Assembly (NCBI GenBank): GCA_963771905.1
Contig: CAVYVI010000003.1
Span: forward strand, 62,001 to 126,000
Direction of reading: 5' to 3'
From: Palsa-147 sp963771905
GTDB lineage: Bacteria > Acidobacteriota > Terriglobia > Acidiferrales > UBA7541
Length of the DNA stretch: 64,000 nt
The notes under the pieces were generated by a model, which made no database searches, was not told where the DNA came from, and saw nothing but the letters and a program-made list of their open reading frames with translations. Shown here piece after piece: positions 8,927-18,400 of this stretch; within the stretch, counting starts at the first letter, position 1, and each line of letters begins with the position of its first letter. A program made the translations under genes and the position numbers.

Positions 8927-9637
8927 ATGGACAAGCGAGCCATCTCGACTGCAATCGTCGCGTGCGGCCTATGGCTAAGTCTAGCCGGACCGGTACGCGC
9001 CCAGATTGCATCTACAGTAGGTGATGGTGGCAAACTTGTGTTTACAAACGCGGAACCACCGAACCCGGCCCCGCGGCGGATGGCTCCAAAAGGATTTCAT
9101 CTATTTCCATCCTCCGCGTATGTGAGCACGGACAGCAACGAGACGGCGGAACAAGCACTCCTGCCGGATCGAATTGAACATATCGTTCAACAGGCGTCCG
9201 AGCGTCACAACCTGGATCCGGCGCTCGTCAAAGCCGTCATCGACGTTGAGTCGGGCGGCAATCCGACGGCGGTTTCGCGCAAGGGAGCTCTGGGATTGAT
9301 GCAACTGATCCCATCGACGGCAGGACAACTTGGCGTTGGCAACGCGTTCGATCCCGCCCAGAATGTCGAGGGCGGAGCGAGTTATCTGCGCTCGCTTCTG
9401 GATCGCTTTCACGGGGATCTCGAAAAGTCTCTGGCCGCGTATAATGCAGGGCCGGGGCTCGTGGAACGATTCGGGGGAGTTCCGAATATACCGGAAACGC
9501 GTTCTTACGTTCAGAAGGTAACCAATTCCTATTTCCGACCCGGCTCCGGTCGTGATCCTTCGTTCGCGAGTCCTCCACGCATTCCCGTGCGGAAGGAAGT
9601 CGATGAGCGAGGCCGGGTAGTTTTCACGAACGAATGA
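8927..9637 (+). CDS. Secreted lytic transglycosylase (SLT domain)
   Basis: A periplasmic murein lyase that cleaves the MurNAc-GlcNAc bond with 1,6-anhydro ring formation. From ATG 8927 (236 aa) the first 26 residues form a signal peptide ending PVRAQ. The SLT fold is clear: VIDVESGGNPTAVS with the catalytic Glu (about residue 108), KGALGLMQLIPSTA, NVEGGASYLRSLLDRF and SLAAYNAGPG. Short DUF4124-like strands (GKLVFTNAEPP near the N-terminus and GRVVFTNE at the very C-terminus) bracket the domain. The frame is open back to 8783, inside alaS, and an ATG at 8879 is another possible start, but only 8927 gives a compact signal peptide. Its stop overlaps the amidase start (ATGA), so the two wall hydrolases are probably co-translated. 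Confidence 0.88.
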   Translation: MDKRAISTAIVACGLWLSLAGPVRAQIASTVGDGGKLVFTNAEPPNPAPRRMAPKGFHLFPSSAYVSTDSNETAEQALLPDRIEHIVQQASERHNLDPALVKAVIDVESGGNPTAVSRKGALGLMQLIPSTAGQLGVGNAFDPAQNVEGGASYLRSLLDRFHGDLEKSLAAYNAGPGLVERFGGVPNIPETRSYVQKVTNSYFRPGSGRDPSFASPPRIPVRKEVDERGRVVFTNE

Positions 9638-11679
9638 CGCAAAGATTTTCGAAGCAGGGCGCTACAATGCGCGCAAATTGGAAAGTTCTGGGGCTCATCG
9701 CGCTGCTGGTGTGCGTCGCGGCACCCTCGCGCGCGCAGCAATCGAAGCTCGATCGGGCGCGCGACCAATTTGAACGAGCCGTTGCGCTGCGCACCGAGCT
9801 CGAGAGCCGGCCGATGGCCGAGCGCTCGCTCGCGCAATACAAGCTGACCATTGCGGCGTATAAAAAAGTCTACGCGATCTCGCCGCAAGCCGAAGAAGTC
9901 ACGCCGTCTTATGTCGCCGCCGCCGAGCTGTATCGGGAGATGGCTCTGGCCTACGACGAATCCTTTTTCCAGTCCGCCATCGATACCTACAATTTTCTCA
10001 TCAAGCAGTACGGGCACAGCCGTTACGCGGCGTCCTCGCTTGTGGCGATCGCGAAAATCCAGCAGGACGATTTGAAAGATCCATTCGCTGCCGAAGCGAC
10101 GTACAAGAATGTTTTGAAATTGTATCCGAAATCGCCGAAGTCCGCGGATGCGAAAGAAGCATTAGCGGCTCTCGCTGAAGTGCGTTATGCCCAGGCTCAT
10201 CCGCCGGCGCCCGCAGCGCAACCCGCGGAGCAAGACGCCGCGGACCGCTCGGCCCTGCCTCCCCCGCCTTACTCAGCGCAGTGGGACCCGAAGGAAGGCG
10301 GCTCGGAGGGCGGCGTCGCGCGCGTTTCGGCGGTGCGCACGTTTAATGCGGAGAATTACACGCGCGTGGTCATCGAACTTGGCAACACGGTCCGCTTTGA
10401 GGCTGGACGGATTCGCGATCCGGATCGCATTTATTTCGATTTGTACCAGGCGGCACTTGATCCAGCTCTGGCGAAAAAGACTTTCAACGTCGACAATGGC
10501 TTCCTCAAGTCGGTGCGCGTCGCACAAAACAAGGCCGGCGTTGTGCGCCTCGTTCTCGATGTCGAAACAGCGAAGGTCTACTCAGCGTATCTGCTTCAAA
10601 ATCCGTTCCGGTTGGTGATTGACGTTCACGGCGACACGCACAGTCAGACCGCGGCAGCCACCAAGCGAACCGGGCCCAGGGCCGTTCCTGAGCCCGCTGA
10701 GTCGAAGCCGGTGCCTGGACCAAAGCCGCTCGCGTCAAAACCGGCAGGCCTCGACGCGTCTTCGAACGCGTCCGGCGACGGGACCGTCGTCGCTGAAAAT
10801 ACGGGTCCGGCGCCGGTGGATCGCCTGCCCATTCGCACGCTGCACGGGAATGCGCCGGCGATCGTGGCGACGCCAGAACCGAAAACCATGCGCGATGGCC
10901 AGCGCTCTCTCACGCGCGCGCTCGGTCTGAAGATCAATCGAATCGTCATCGATCCCGGCCACGGCGGACACGACACCGGCACGGTCGGTCCGCACGGTCT
11001 GATGGAAAAAGATCTCTGCCTCGATGTCGCGCTGCGCCTCGGCAAGCTCATTCAGGAGCGCTTGCCCGGCGCCGATGTGGTTTACACGCGCAAGGACGAC
11101 ACGTTCATCCCGCTCGAAGAGCGCACGGCTATCGCGAATCAGGTGAAAGCCGACTTGTTCATTTCGATTCACGCCAATTCGAGCCACGATCATGCCGCAC
11201 GCGGCGTCGAGACGTATTACTTGAATTTCGCCACCTCGCAGGACGCCATGGACGTGGCCACACGCGAAAATGCGCTCTCGCAATCGAGCTTGCACGACTT
11301 GCAGGACATGATTAAGAAGATCGCGCGAAATGACAAAATCGAGGAATCCAAAGAGTTCGCCGACGACATTCAAGATGCGCTTTCCAAGCGGCTCCAGCAG
11401 GTGAGCCAGTCCGAGCGCAATCGCGGCGTGAAGAAGGCGCCGTTTGTTGTCCTGATCGGTGCGGACATGCCATCCGTGCTTTCCGAAATATCATTCCTCA
11501 GCAACGCCGCCGACGAAAAAATGTTGAAGAAGCCCGACCAGCGCCAGCGCGTCGCAGAAGGTCTCTTCCGCGGCGTCAGCAGCTACCTCGACAGTTTGAA
11601 CAGCCTGTCGTATAACCGGCAGAAACCCGCGGCCCCCCGCGCGGACCTCGAAGCGGAACCCGACGGGAACCAGAAGTAA
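9634..11679 (+). CDS. N-acetylmuramoyl-L-alanine amidase with TPR-like and AMIN domains
   Basis: A periplasmic zinc amidase of the AmiC type that removes stem peptides from murein, mainly at the septum. Order: signal peptide (MRANWKVLGLIALLV...SRAQ), a tetratricopeptide/outer-membrane-assembly-like helical region (about 40-190, e.g. AIDTYNFLIKQYGHSRYA), a Pro/Ala linker, an AMIN domain (about 225-330, RVVIELGNTVRFEAG) for wall targeting, a second Pro-rich linker, and Amidase_3 (about 435-655). Zinc and catalytic residues: IDPGHGGHD His, GLMEKD Glu, SIHANSS His, LSEISFLSN Glu. ATG 9634 overlaps the transglycosylase stop by 4 nt; ATG 9667, nearer the signal peptide, is an alternative. At 681 aa it is longer than classical AmiC because of the N-terminal helical domain. 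Confidence 0.9.
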   Translation: MTQRFSKQGATMRANWKVLGLIALLVCVAAPSRAQQSKLDRARDQFERAVALRTELESRPMAERSLAQYKLTIAAYKKVYAISPQAEEVTPSYVAAAELYREMALAYDESFFQSAIDTYNFLIKQYGHSRYAASSLVAIAKIQQDDLKDPFAAEATYKNVLKLYPKSPKSADAKEALAALAEVRYAQAHPPAPAAQPAEQDAADRSALPPPPYSAQWDPKEGGSEGGVARVSAVRTFNAENYTRVVIELGNTVRFEAGRIRDPDRIYFDLYQAALDPALAKKTFNVDNGFLKSVRVAQNKAGVVRLVLDVETAKVYSAYLLQNPFRLVIDVHGDTHSQTAAATKRTGPRAVPEPAESKPVPGPKPLASKPAGLDASSNASGDGTVVAENTGPAPVDRLPIRTLHGNAPAIVATPEPKTMRDGQRSLTRALGLKINRIVIDPGHGGHDTGTVGPHGLMEKDLCLDVALRLGKLIQERLPGADVVYTRKDDTFIPLEERTAIANQVKADLFISIHANSSHDHAARGVETYYLNFATSQDAMDVATRENALSQSSLHDLQDMIKKIARNDKIEESKEFADDIQDALSKRLQQVSQSERNRGVKKAPFVVLIGADMPSVLSEISFLSNAADEKMLKKPDQRQRVAEGLFRGVSSYLDSLNSLSYNRQKPAAPRADLEAEPDGNQK

Positions 11680-11705
11680 GATTCAGCGTCTAATAGACTG
11701 GACTC

Positions 11706-12842
11706 ATGCGCCGGAAAATTGTCATTCTCTTGATGGCTGTTGGCTTCACGCTTGGCCTCGCCGTTCTCCCCGCCGGGATTCGCGCTGCGACCCACGAAAC
11801 CTTGCCGGCGAGTTTTGCGGCATGGAACGCGAGCAATTCCGAGATGCCTCTGGCCATCGGCGCCATCGGGGTGAATTCGGCGATTTTGGAAGAGTACGGC
11901 TTCGCGTCCGCGACGCAGCGCTCGTATTCCCACGGCTCTGCAAAGCTGCAGGTCGCGGCGTATCGGATGAAGGATCCGAGCGGCGCCTATGGCTTGTATT
12001 CCTATCTCCGCACGCCCGAACTGCACCGCGTCGACATCACCGAGCATGCGTCGCTCGCAGCGGCGCGCGCGCTGATTCTCCAAGGCAGTATTGTCCTCGA
12101 CGTCACGGGAAAAAATCTCACGGCGTCGCAAGCTGAGTTCAAAGCCCTGGCCGCCATCATTGCGCCGCAGTCCGACGAAGGCCCGTATCCCGTTCTCTAC
12201 GGCCATTTGCCGCAAACAGGCTTTGTGAATTCTTCCGATCGCTACATCCTGGGTCCCGCGGCGTTGCACGAACTGTACCTTGTCGGCGACGGCGACTGGC
12301 TCGGTTTCGCGAGCGGCGCCGAAGCCGAGGTCGCAAAGTATCGCGTGAATGGGCAGGAGCTTACGCTTCTGATCGTGGACTATCCAACTCCACAGGTCGC
12401 CGAGAAAAAACTGCAAGAATGGAGCCACCAATTCAATCTGAACGGCGCTGACAACGGCGCCGATAAGCCGGTGCTCTTCGCGCGGCGTTCGCTGACACTT
12501 GTCGCCATCGTCGACGGAGCCCACACGGAGAAACAAGCTGCCCTTCTTCTCGATCATGTTCACGTGGCCGAAGAACTGACATGGAATGAACCCAACTTTT
12601 CTGTCACGCAAGACAACATTGGGACTGTGATCGCCGGAATTATTACCGGCACGGGAGTTCTCTGCATGTTCGCCCTGATCGCGGGACTTGCGTTCGGCGG
12701 ATTCCGGCTGGCGATTAAGCGGATGCTTCCGGGTCGCGTTTTCGACCGCCAAGATCAACTCAACGTCCTGCAACTCGGCCTCGGCAGTAAGCCTATCAAT
12801 TCAGACGACTTCTACGGTCTCGGCAAAGAGGCACGGCCATAA
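11706..12842 (+). CDS. DUF6599-type secreted/membrane protein
   Basis: A 378-residue protein with an N-terminal signal peptide (MRRKIVILLMAVGFTLGLAV...AA), a large mixed domain, and one C-terminal transmembrane helix (about 312-335, VIAGIITGTGVLCMFALIAG) followed by a short basic cytoplasmic tail ending SDDFYGLGKEARP. The segment QVAAYRMKDPSGAYGLYSYL and a second similar half (VAKYRVNGQELTLLIVDYPT) match the layout of DUF6599, a family of unknown function common in Acidobacteriota. It lies 26 nt after the amidase and is probably in the same transcript, so a role in the cell envelope is an inference from context only. Confidence 0.7.
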   Translation: MRRKIVILLMAVGFTLGLAVLPAGIRAATHETLPASFAAWNASNSEMPLAIGAIGVNSAILEEYGFASATQRSYSHGSAKLQVAAYRMKDPSGAYGLYSYLRTPELHRVDITEHASLAAARALILQGSIVLDVTGKNLTASQAEFKALAAIIAPQSDEGPYPVLYGHLPQTGFVNSSDRYILGPAALHELYLVGDGDWLGFASGAEAEVAKYRVNGQELTLLIVDYPTPQVAEKKLQEWSHQFNLNGADNGADKPVLFARRSLTLVAIVDGAHTEKQAALLLDHVHVAEELTWNEPNFSVTQDNIGTVIAGIITGTGVLCMFALIAGLAFGGFRLAIKRMLPGRVFDRQDQLNVLQLGLGSKPINSDDFYGLGKEARP

Positions 12843-12934
12843 TTTGGCCGGTGGTCCCGACAGAGCGACCCGCATCGTGGTTAAGCCGATGTAAACAAGC
12901 TAGATACAACAAACTGCGTTTGTAGCATTCTTTC

Positions 12935-12964
12935 TTGACTTACCGGCCACCCGTCCTCTAAACT
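12935..12964 (+). promoter_or_regulatory. Sigma-70-like promoter of candidate small RNA
   Basis: TTGACT (12935-12940), 18-nt spacer, TAAACT (12959-12964). A start near 12971 would begin a short transcript that reaches a strong hairpin at 13025-13050. No start codon with a ribosome-binding site follows within that distance. Confidence 0.55.
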
Positions 12965-12970
12965 GCGCGC

Positions 12971-13057
12971 GAGGAAAGAGTTCTGCGGCCTACCGCGCAT
13001 TGGCCCTGGAGCTTTTCTCCCCTCGAAGGCCCGCCTCGCCGCGGGCCTTCTGTATTT
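12971..13057 (+). ncRNA. Candidate small RNA of about 87 nt
   Basis: The segment lies between a good -35/-10 pair and an intrinsic-terminator-like hairpin. It can fold into a first stem GAGGAAAG (12971-12978) with CTTTTCTC (13012-13019, one G-U pair) enclosing a GGCC/GGCC hairpin (12987-12990 with 13002-13005), then the 10-bp GC-rich terminator stem. It matches neither the conserved SRP RNA loop nor 6S or tmRNA features I know. It could instead be an attenuated leader for the tetR gene 250 nt downstream, but tetR has its own promoter at 13216-13243. Confidence 0.4.
13025..13057 (+). terminator. Rho-independent terminator-like hairpin
   Basis: A perfect 10-bp stem, GAAGGCCCGC (13025-13034) with GCGGGCCTTC (13041-13050), a 6-nt loop, and a following TGTATTTT. 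It would end the candidate small RNA. Confidence 0.6.
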
Positions 13058-13215
13058 TGGGACCTTGAGCGCATTGCAGATTTCTTCCGTTTGACCGCGA
13101 CCCGAAACTGAATTCCTCATCTTCAACAGTGGAGTCGACCGGCGCAATTTTGCCGCAGCTACCGGCCGGCGATAGAATTCGCCGTCGAGACAGGCCGAAT
13201 ACCGCACGAGCCGTT

Positions 13216-13253
13216 TTGCAGTTAGTCGCTATTTTGTTATAGTCACTCTCACA
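13216..13253 (+). promoter_or_regulatory. tetR promoter with operator-like motif, copy A
   Basis: TTGCAG (13216-13221), 16-nt spacer, TATAGT (13238-13243). Overlapping it is GTTAGTCGCT (13221-13230), then 15 nt, then CTCTCACA (13246-13253). The same two blocks with the same 15-nt gap occur at 15092-15124, and a variant at 31346-31378. Its position over the promoter of a TetR gene suggests autorepression. Confidence 0.6.
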
Positions 13254-13310
13254 TTTTACCCGGCGCGGAGAAAGTTGTACCCGCCGGCGACGATCCCAGG
13301 AGAAATGGAA

Positions 13311-13967
13311 ATGGCTACCGCGCGCACGTCTCGAGCTCCCTCCCGCCTTCAGCGGGCCGAACAACGCGAGAATCTAGGACTTCGGGAACGCAAAAAAGCT
13401 CGGCTGCGCCAGCAGATTATCGATACGTCGATCCGGCTGTTTCGCAAGCGCGGGTACGAGAACACGCGCGTAGACGATATCGTGCAGATCCTCGAAATCA
13501 GTCAGCCTACTTTCTTCCGTTATTTTCCGAGCAAGGACGCGGTGCTGCGCGAAGTCGGGCGGCGCGGCTTCGCCTGCATCAAGGAGCACCTGGAAACCGA
13601 GCTGTCGAACAAGGCGTCGACGTCAGACCGCCTCCGAAGAATGTACTTGGGTATGGCGCACGAAGTCGAAAGCGACCGCCCGCTGTGGCGCGCGATTGTA
13701 CTTTCGGGCGCGATGGACCCGGTGCGTTCGCCCGAAATGCGGCGGCCCGAAGAGATCGCCGTGAGCTTGCTGCGAGAGATTCTGGCGGAGGGCCAGAAAC
13801 GCGGAGAAATCACGCGCGACTTCCCGGTCGCTCATCTGGCCGAGTTCATGGAAGGCTTATACACCACCGTTGTTCGCCGCTGGGCCGTGGACCTCATGGG
13901 TCCCCATGACTTGAGCGAGCGCGTAAGCAGCGCCGTGGAATTCTTCCTTCGGGGCAATCGAGCCTAG
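13311..13967 (+). CDS. TetR/AcrR-family transcriptional regulator
   Basis: A dimeric ligand-responsive repressor. From ATG 13311 it has 218 residues. The HTH lies at about residues 30-75 (RLRQQIIDTSIRLFRKRGYENTRVDD...ISQPTFFRYFPSKDAVL), with the classic TFFRYFPSK recognition-helix ending. The C-terminal helical ligand domain is of the size used for acyl-CoA or hydrophobic ligands, but the ligand is not readable. AGGAGA at 13298-13303 is correctly spaced for ATG 13311 and too close for ATG 13305, which decides the start. A zinc alcohol dehydrogenase follows after 45 nt. The motif over its promoter recurs at two lipid-catabolism promoters, making it the likely local regulator of that region (inference). 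Confidence 0.85.
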   Translation: MATARTSRAPSRLQRAEQRENLGLRERKKARLRQQIIDTSIRLFRKRGYENTRVDDIVQILEISQPTFFRYFPSKDAVLREVGRRGFACIKEHLETELSNKASTSDRLRRMYLGMAHEVESDRPLWRAIVLSGAMDPVRSPEMRRPEEIAVSLLREILAEGQKRGEITRDFPVAHLAEFMEGLYTTVVRRWAVDLMGPHDLSERVSSAVEFFLRGNRA

Positions 13968-14012
13968 TCGGCGAAGCTTCTCGCGTTATCTCTCTACGCT
14001 CAGGTGAAACGA

Positions 14013-15032
14013 ATGAAGGCAGCGGTCCTGCACGAATTCAAAACTCCACTCGTGCTCGAGGAAGTCAGCCAGCCCCAGATTCGGCCCGACGAAGTTCTGA
14101 TCGAAATCGAAGCCTGCGGTGTCTGCCACTCCGACCTGCACGTAGCCGACGGCGACTGGGTGCAACTGGCCGGAATCGTCAAAAAGCCGCTGATTCTCGG
14201 TCATGAAATCGCGGGCCGCGTAGTGGAACGTGGCGCAGAGGTACGAAGTCTTTCCGTCGGCGATAGAGTCGGCGTCCCCTGGATTCACAGAACATGTGGA
14301 GTGTGCGAGTTCTGCCGCGAAGGAAATGAAAACCTCTGCATGAAACAACAGATCACGGGCGTCACCGTGGATGGCGGCTACGCGGAATACGTCACGGCGC
14401 CCGCCACTCACGCACTGCCGATTCCCGACGGGGTGTCCTCGATCGAGGCGGCGCCGCTGTTCTGCGCCGGCGTTACGGTATATCGCGCGCTAAATCAATC
14501 GGGGATTGTCAGTGGACAGAGGCTCGCGGTGTTTGGCATCGGCGGACTGGGACACCTGGCCGTGCAGATCGGAAAGGCTCTCGGCGCGGAAATCATCGCC
14601 ATCGATGTTGCCGAGGAAAAGCTCGCACTCGCCAAGTCACTCGGCGCCGCCCACACGATGGATGCCGCTTCGCCCGACACGATCAAGCGTCTGCGTGCGT
14701 TGGGAGGGGTTCACACGGCAATCGTAACTTCAGCGGCAAAAAGCGCCTACGACATGGCCTTCTATTCGCTACGACCCACCGGCACCCTTCTCGTGGTCGG
14801 CTTGCCCGCCGAGAACATCTGTTTTCCGCCGATCCTGATGGCTTCCGGAGAGGTTCGCATCCGAGCGAGCGCGGTAGGAACGCGGCAAGACGTGCGCGAA
14901 GTGCTGTCGATGGCGGCCGCAGGCAAGCTCCGCTGCCAAACGGCGAAGCGCCCGTTGCATGAGGTAAACGCCGTTTTCGATGAGCTGCGGCGCGGCAAGA
15001 TCTCCGGGCGGGTAGTCCTAGAACCTCGCTAA
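14013..15032 (+). CDS. Zinc-dependent alcohol dehydrogenase (AdhP-like)
   Basis: A 339-residue medium-chain dehydrogenase that oxidises primary alcohols to aldehydes with NAD(P). Catalytic zinc ligands are in ACGVCHSDLH (Cys) and GHEIAG (His-Glu); the structural zinc loop has four Cys in CGVCEFCREGNENLC. The Rossmann motif is FGIGGLGHLAVQIGKALG (about residues 170-187). GTG 14004 is in frame, but it forms part of AGGTGA (14002-14007), a ribosome-binding site correctly spaced for ATG 14013, so ATG 14013 is preferred. It follows tetR by 45 nt and probably shares its transcript. A role in feeding alcohols into the neighbouring acyl-CoA pathway is an inference. Confidence 0.88.
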   Translation: MKAAVLHEFKTPLVLEEVSQPQIRPDEVLIEIEACGVCHSDLHVADGDWVQLAGIVKKPLILGHEIAGRVVERGAEVRSLSVGDRVGVPWIHRTCGVCEFCREGNENLCMKQQITGVTVDGGYAEYVTAPATHALPIPDGVSSIEAAPLFCAGVTVYRALNQSGIVSGQRLAVFGIGGLGHLAVQIGKALGAEIIAIDVAEEKLALAKSLGAAHTMDAASPDTIKRLRALGGVHTAIVTSAAKSAYDMAFYSLRPTGTLLVVGLPAENICFPPILMASGEVRIRASAVGTRQDVREVLSMAAAGKLRCQTAKRPLHEVNAVFDELRRGKISGRVVLEPR

Positions 15033-15086
15033 ATTCTTTGCCCGGTACTTGCCGGCAACGGAGCCTGTTTTTCCCCGCGCAGACGC

Positions 15087-15124
15087 TTGACGTTAGTCGC
15101 TCTAATATGATATTGCCTCTCACA
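15087..15124 (+). promoter_or_regulatory. Promoter-like site with operator-like motif, copy B
   Basis: TTGACG (15087-15092), 18-nt spacer, TATTGC (15111-15116). GTTAGTCGCT (15092-15101), 15 nt, CTCTCACA (15117-15124) repeats the two blocks of the tetR promoter exactly, with the same distance. It is the only promoter-like signal found before the TonB-receptor operon. Confidence 0.55.
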
Positions 15125-15492
15125 ATTGTGGCCTTTGGGGGCCACCGCGGGGAAGATTCCGAACACTGCAGCCAAGCTCGTGCCGAGAATTTTGATTCGC
15201 AATCGGCAGTTGTTGGCGGACTGATTCGTGCGCTTGCAGCTTCGTACGGACGGTCTGCGAATTATCTCTTGGGTTCGAAAGTCTGACAGTGGTTCCGGGG
15301 GCGGGGTTGACACAGAATGAAGTGGGCTCCAACCAGCGCAGCGCCAGGGAACGTACTCATCGAGAATCTCACGATCTCGATGAGCGATCGAACCGGCTCG
15401 CGTTCCATTTCTCGCGCTGCAGGAATCCCATCCAATCCCGGACCAAGAAATTCAATCAGGGGCGGAACATCACAAATCCAGAAGGAGAGCAT
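15125..15492 (+). other. Long untranslated leader before the TonB-receptor gene
   Basis: No gene is supported in these 368 nt. A short stem GTGGCC/GGCCAC (15129-15147) lies at its start. The reading frame of the downstream gene is open back to 15289, but those residues look non-coding and have no signal peptide. If transcription starts near 15123, the leader is unusually long. Confidence 0.4.
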
Positions 15493-18400
15493 ATGAAGCC
15501 GATCAGCTTACTGGTATTTGCGGTTGCGTGTTTGCTGTTGGCACCCAGTGCGACTCGCGCGCAGGGCGTGGGAACTTCCGGCAACATTGCCGGGACTGTG
15601 ATTGATCCGTCCGGTGGAGTGATCCCGAAGGTCACAGTGGTTGCCGAGGAACCTGTGCGCGGTTTCAAATTCACGGCAGCCACCGAGAGCAATGGTGGAT
15701 ACCGGCTGGCCGGCCTGCCTCCAGCGACATACACCTTGACCGCCCGGACCGCGGGCTTTCAGACGGAAGTTTTGAAGGGCGTGGTCGTAAACGTGGGCGA
15801 AACAACGATCGCCGATTTTCACCTTAGACTCGCTGCCGCGGCAACGGAGGTTGAGGTGAATGCGGAGCCGCCGGTGGTGGAGACGGAGCGAGGCAGTCAG
15901 GCGGACACTCTCACTGAACAATACATCACGGACCTCCCGATCGACCGCCGCGATTACCTGACGTACACGTTGCTCTTGCCGGGCGTCGCGGACTCAACAC
16001 GATTAGCCGACGACCAGGATTTTCGCGTAAAGCAGACGCCGCAGAGCGGGCTTTCCTTCTATGGCAGCAATGGACGCGGAAACAGCATCACCGTGGACGG
16101 CGGAGAAGCACAGGATGATGCCGGCGGCGTGCGTCCGACTGTCAGCCAGGACGCGGTGCAGGAGTTCCAGGTGAACCGCAGCAATTACACGGCGGAACTC
16201 GGCGGAGCGAGCGGCGCATCGATCAACATCGTGACGAAATCCGGGACCAACGACGTGCACGGCAGCCTGTTCAGTTTCTTCCGGAACGACGCCATGGATG
16301 CCCGCGATCCTTTCGCGTTCAGCCAGGCCTTGGCGCCGGGCGCAGTGTTCGATCCGCTCGCGCCGGATGTAAGCGGTGAGCCGATCAAAAATACCTTGCA
16401 ACGTTACCAGTTCGGCGGAAATGTCGGGCTTCCGATCCAGAAGGACAAGACGTTTCTGTTTGCATCGTTCGAGGGACTTTTGCAAGACGCTCAAAACGCG
16501 GTTCCCCTGCTGACGGATACAAGTATTTTCCGCCCAACCACGGACCAGCAGGCTGCAATTGCGGCCGCGGCGGCCGCCGGGACTAGCCCCGTTACCTGCT
16601 TCAGTGGGGCGCTCGCCACGGGGCTTGGATTGCCGACAACCTTGCCGGGAGCTGCTTGTGCGGCCACCCTGACCGGCGTTTTAACCTTGAGTCCGACGGT
16701 GAATCCGTACAGCGCTTTCCTGGTGAATCAGTTTGAAAGCAATGGCGGCCTGTTTCCTTACAACACGCGGGAATACCTGGCCTCGGTGCGGCTGGATCAC
16801 CGTTTCAGCGAGACGGACCAGATTTCTTTCATTTACCGGTATGCGCATGACCTCGAAGAGAACCCGGATGTCCAATCGCTGACGGGATTTTCAGCAGGCA
16901 GCTCGACTCACGATTACGACAACAACCTTCAGGGCGCCTGGTTCCATCAATTTAGTCCCAGAACCCTCAATGAATTCCGCGCGCAATGGGACTACAACGG
17001 CTTCAATGTAATTCCGAACGAACCGGGAGAAGTTGGATTGCAGATTTCGGGTTATGCGAACAACTTGGGAACGAACATTTTTCTGCCCAACCTGACAATT
17101 CTCCGGCGTACTGAGATCGCAGACAATGTCACGATGATCCGCGGCAAGCATACGATGAAATTCGGAGGCTCCGAGCTTCTGCGCGGCAACCACACCGAGT
17201 CGCATACATTCCTGCCGGGCCGTTTTGTGTTCGGGACGCTGCCGGGATCGTTGCTGAGTCCTTACCTTGCGAGCACGGGCTTGACCTCCCTTCAGGCCGC
17301 ATCATACGCACTGCCGGAGGTCTTTCAGCAAGCGTATGGCGACCCGGATTATCCGGCCTATACGCGCCCTCTGACCGGACTTTACTGGCAGGACTCGTGG
17401 GCGATTGCGTCGAACTTGACGCTCGATTTTGGCGTGCGCTATGAAATCGACTCGCAATTTCAACCCCTGAACACGTACTACGGCGATGTCGGCCCGCGCG
17501 TGTCGTTCGCGTGGGACCCGTTCAAAGACCACAAGACGGTCATTCGCGGCGGCTATGGGATCTTCTATGGGCCAGTGGACGCTCAGATCGCGCAGGTCGA
17601 TTTGAGCCTGGGCGTGCTGAACAAGGACCACAGCACCGTGGAAAATCAACACAACACTTCGCAGATTCCCGATCAGGTCAACAATGTCGTGAACACGTGC
17701 GGGATTTCGTTCGCAGGCTTCCCGATTTTCCCCGGGGGAACCAGTAGCCCATGCACCAGATACATCTCCATTTATGTTGATCCGATCAATGGCGCCCCCG
17801 GCCTTCCGCTTGCGACTGCGCCGGTGCTGTTTTCGACTTTGTTCGCGTCGGGACCGAACGGAGGAGCGATTGGATGCACGACGCCTCCTCCCGGCAGTGA
17901 GGCGTGCATAACGCCGGCGGCGGCGGGAGCGCTCGGCATCATTCAGGCCAATAGCGGGCCGCTGGCTCCCTTAACTGTACTTTTCAGCAATCCGCCGAAC
18001 TACAAGCCGCCGTATTCCCAACAGGCTTCGATCGGCATCGAACGCGAAATCGCCCCGGGATTTTCAGTCTCCGTCAGCGGAATCTACTCTCACACGCTTC
18101 GTCTGCCCGTCGCGATCGATACCAATCTCCAGCCGACCACACCATTGAGCACGATCACTCTGGCCAATGGAAAAACTGTGAGCTATCGGAACTGGAACAC
18201 CAGCGCGTTGACCGATCCGGTCGCGGGCTTAGAGAGCTCGGGGCCGGGCGCCGGAGGCGTATATCCTTGCGCGGTGACTCCGAATGGCTTCGGCCAACCT
18301 ACATCGCCGTGCTTCGTGAATCCACTGATCGTACAGAACAACCAGTACACGTCAGCGGCGTCTGCTTTGTATGAAGGCGGAATCATCGAAGTGAAGAAGC

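Noticed and set aside
13216..13310. A tetR start at ATG 13305 or further upstream
   Set aside because: AGGAGA at 13298-13303 is too close to 13305 and well placed for 13311; upstream codons lie in the promoter/operator region.
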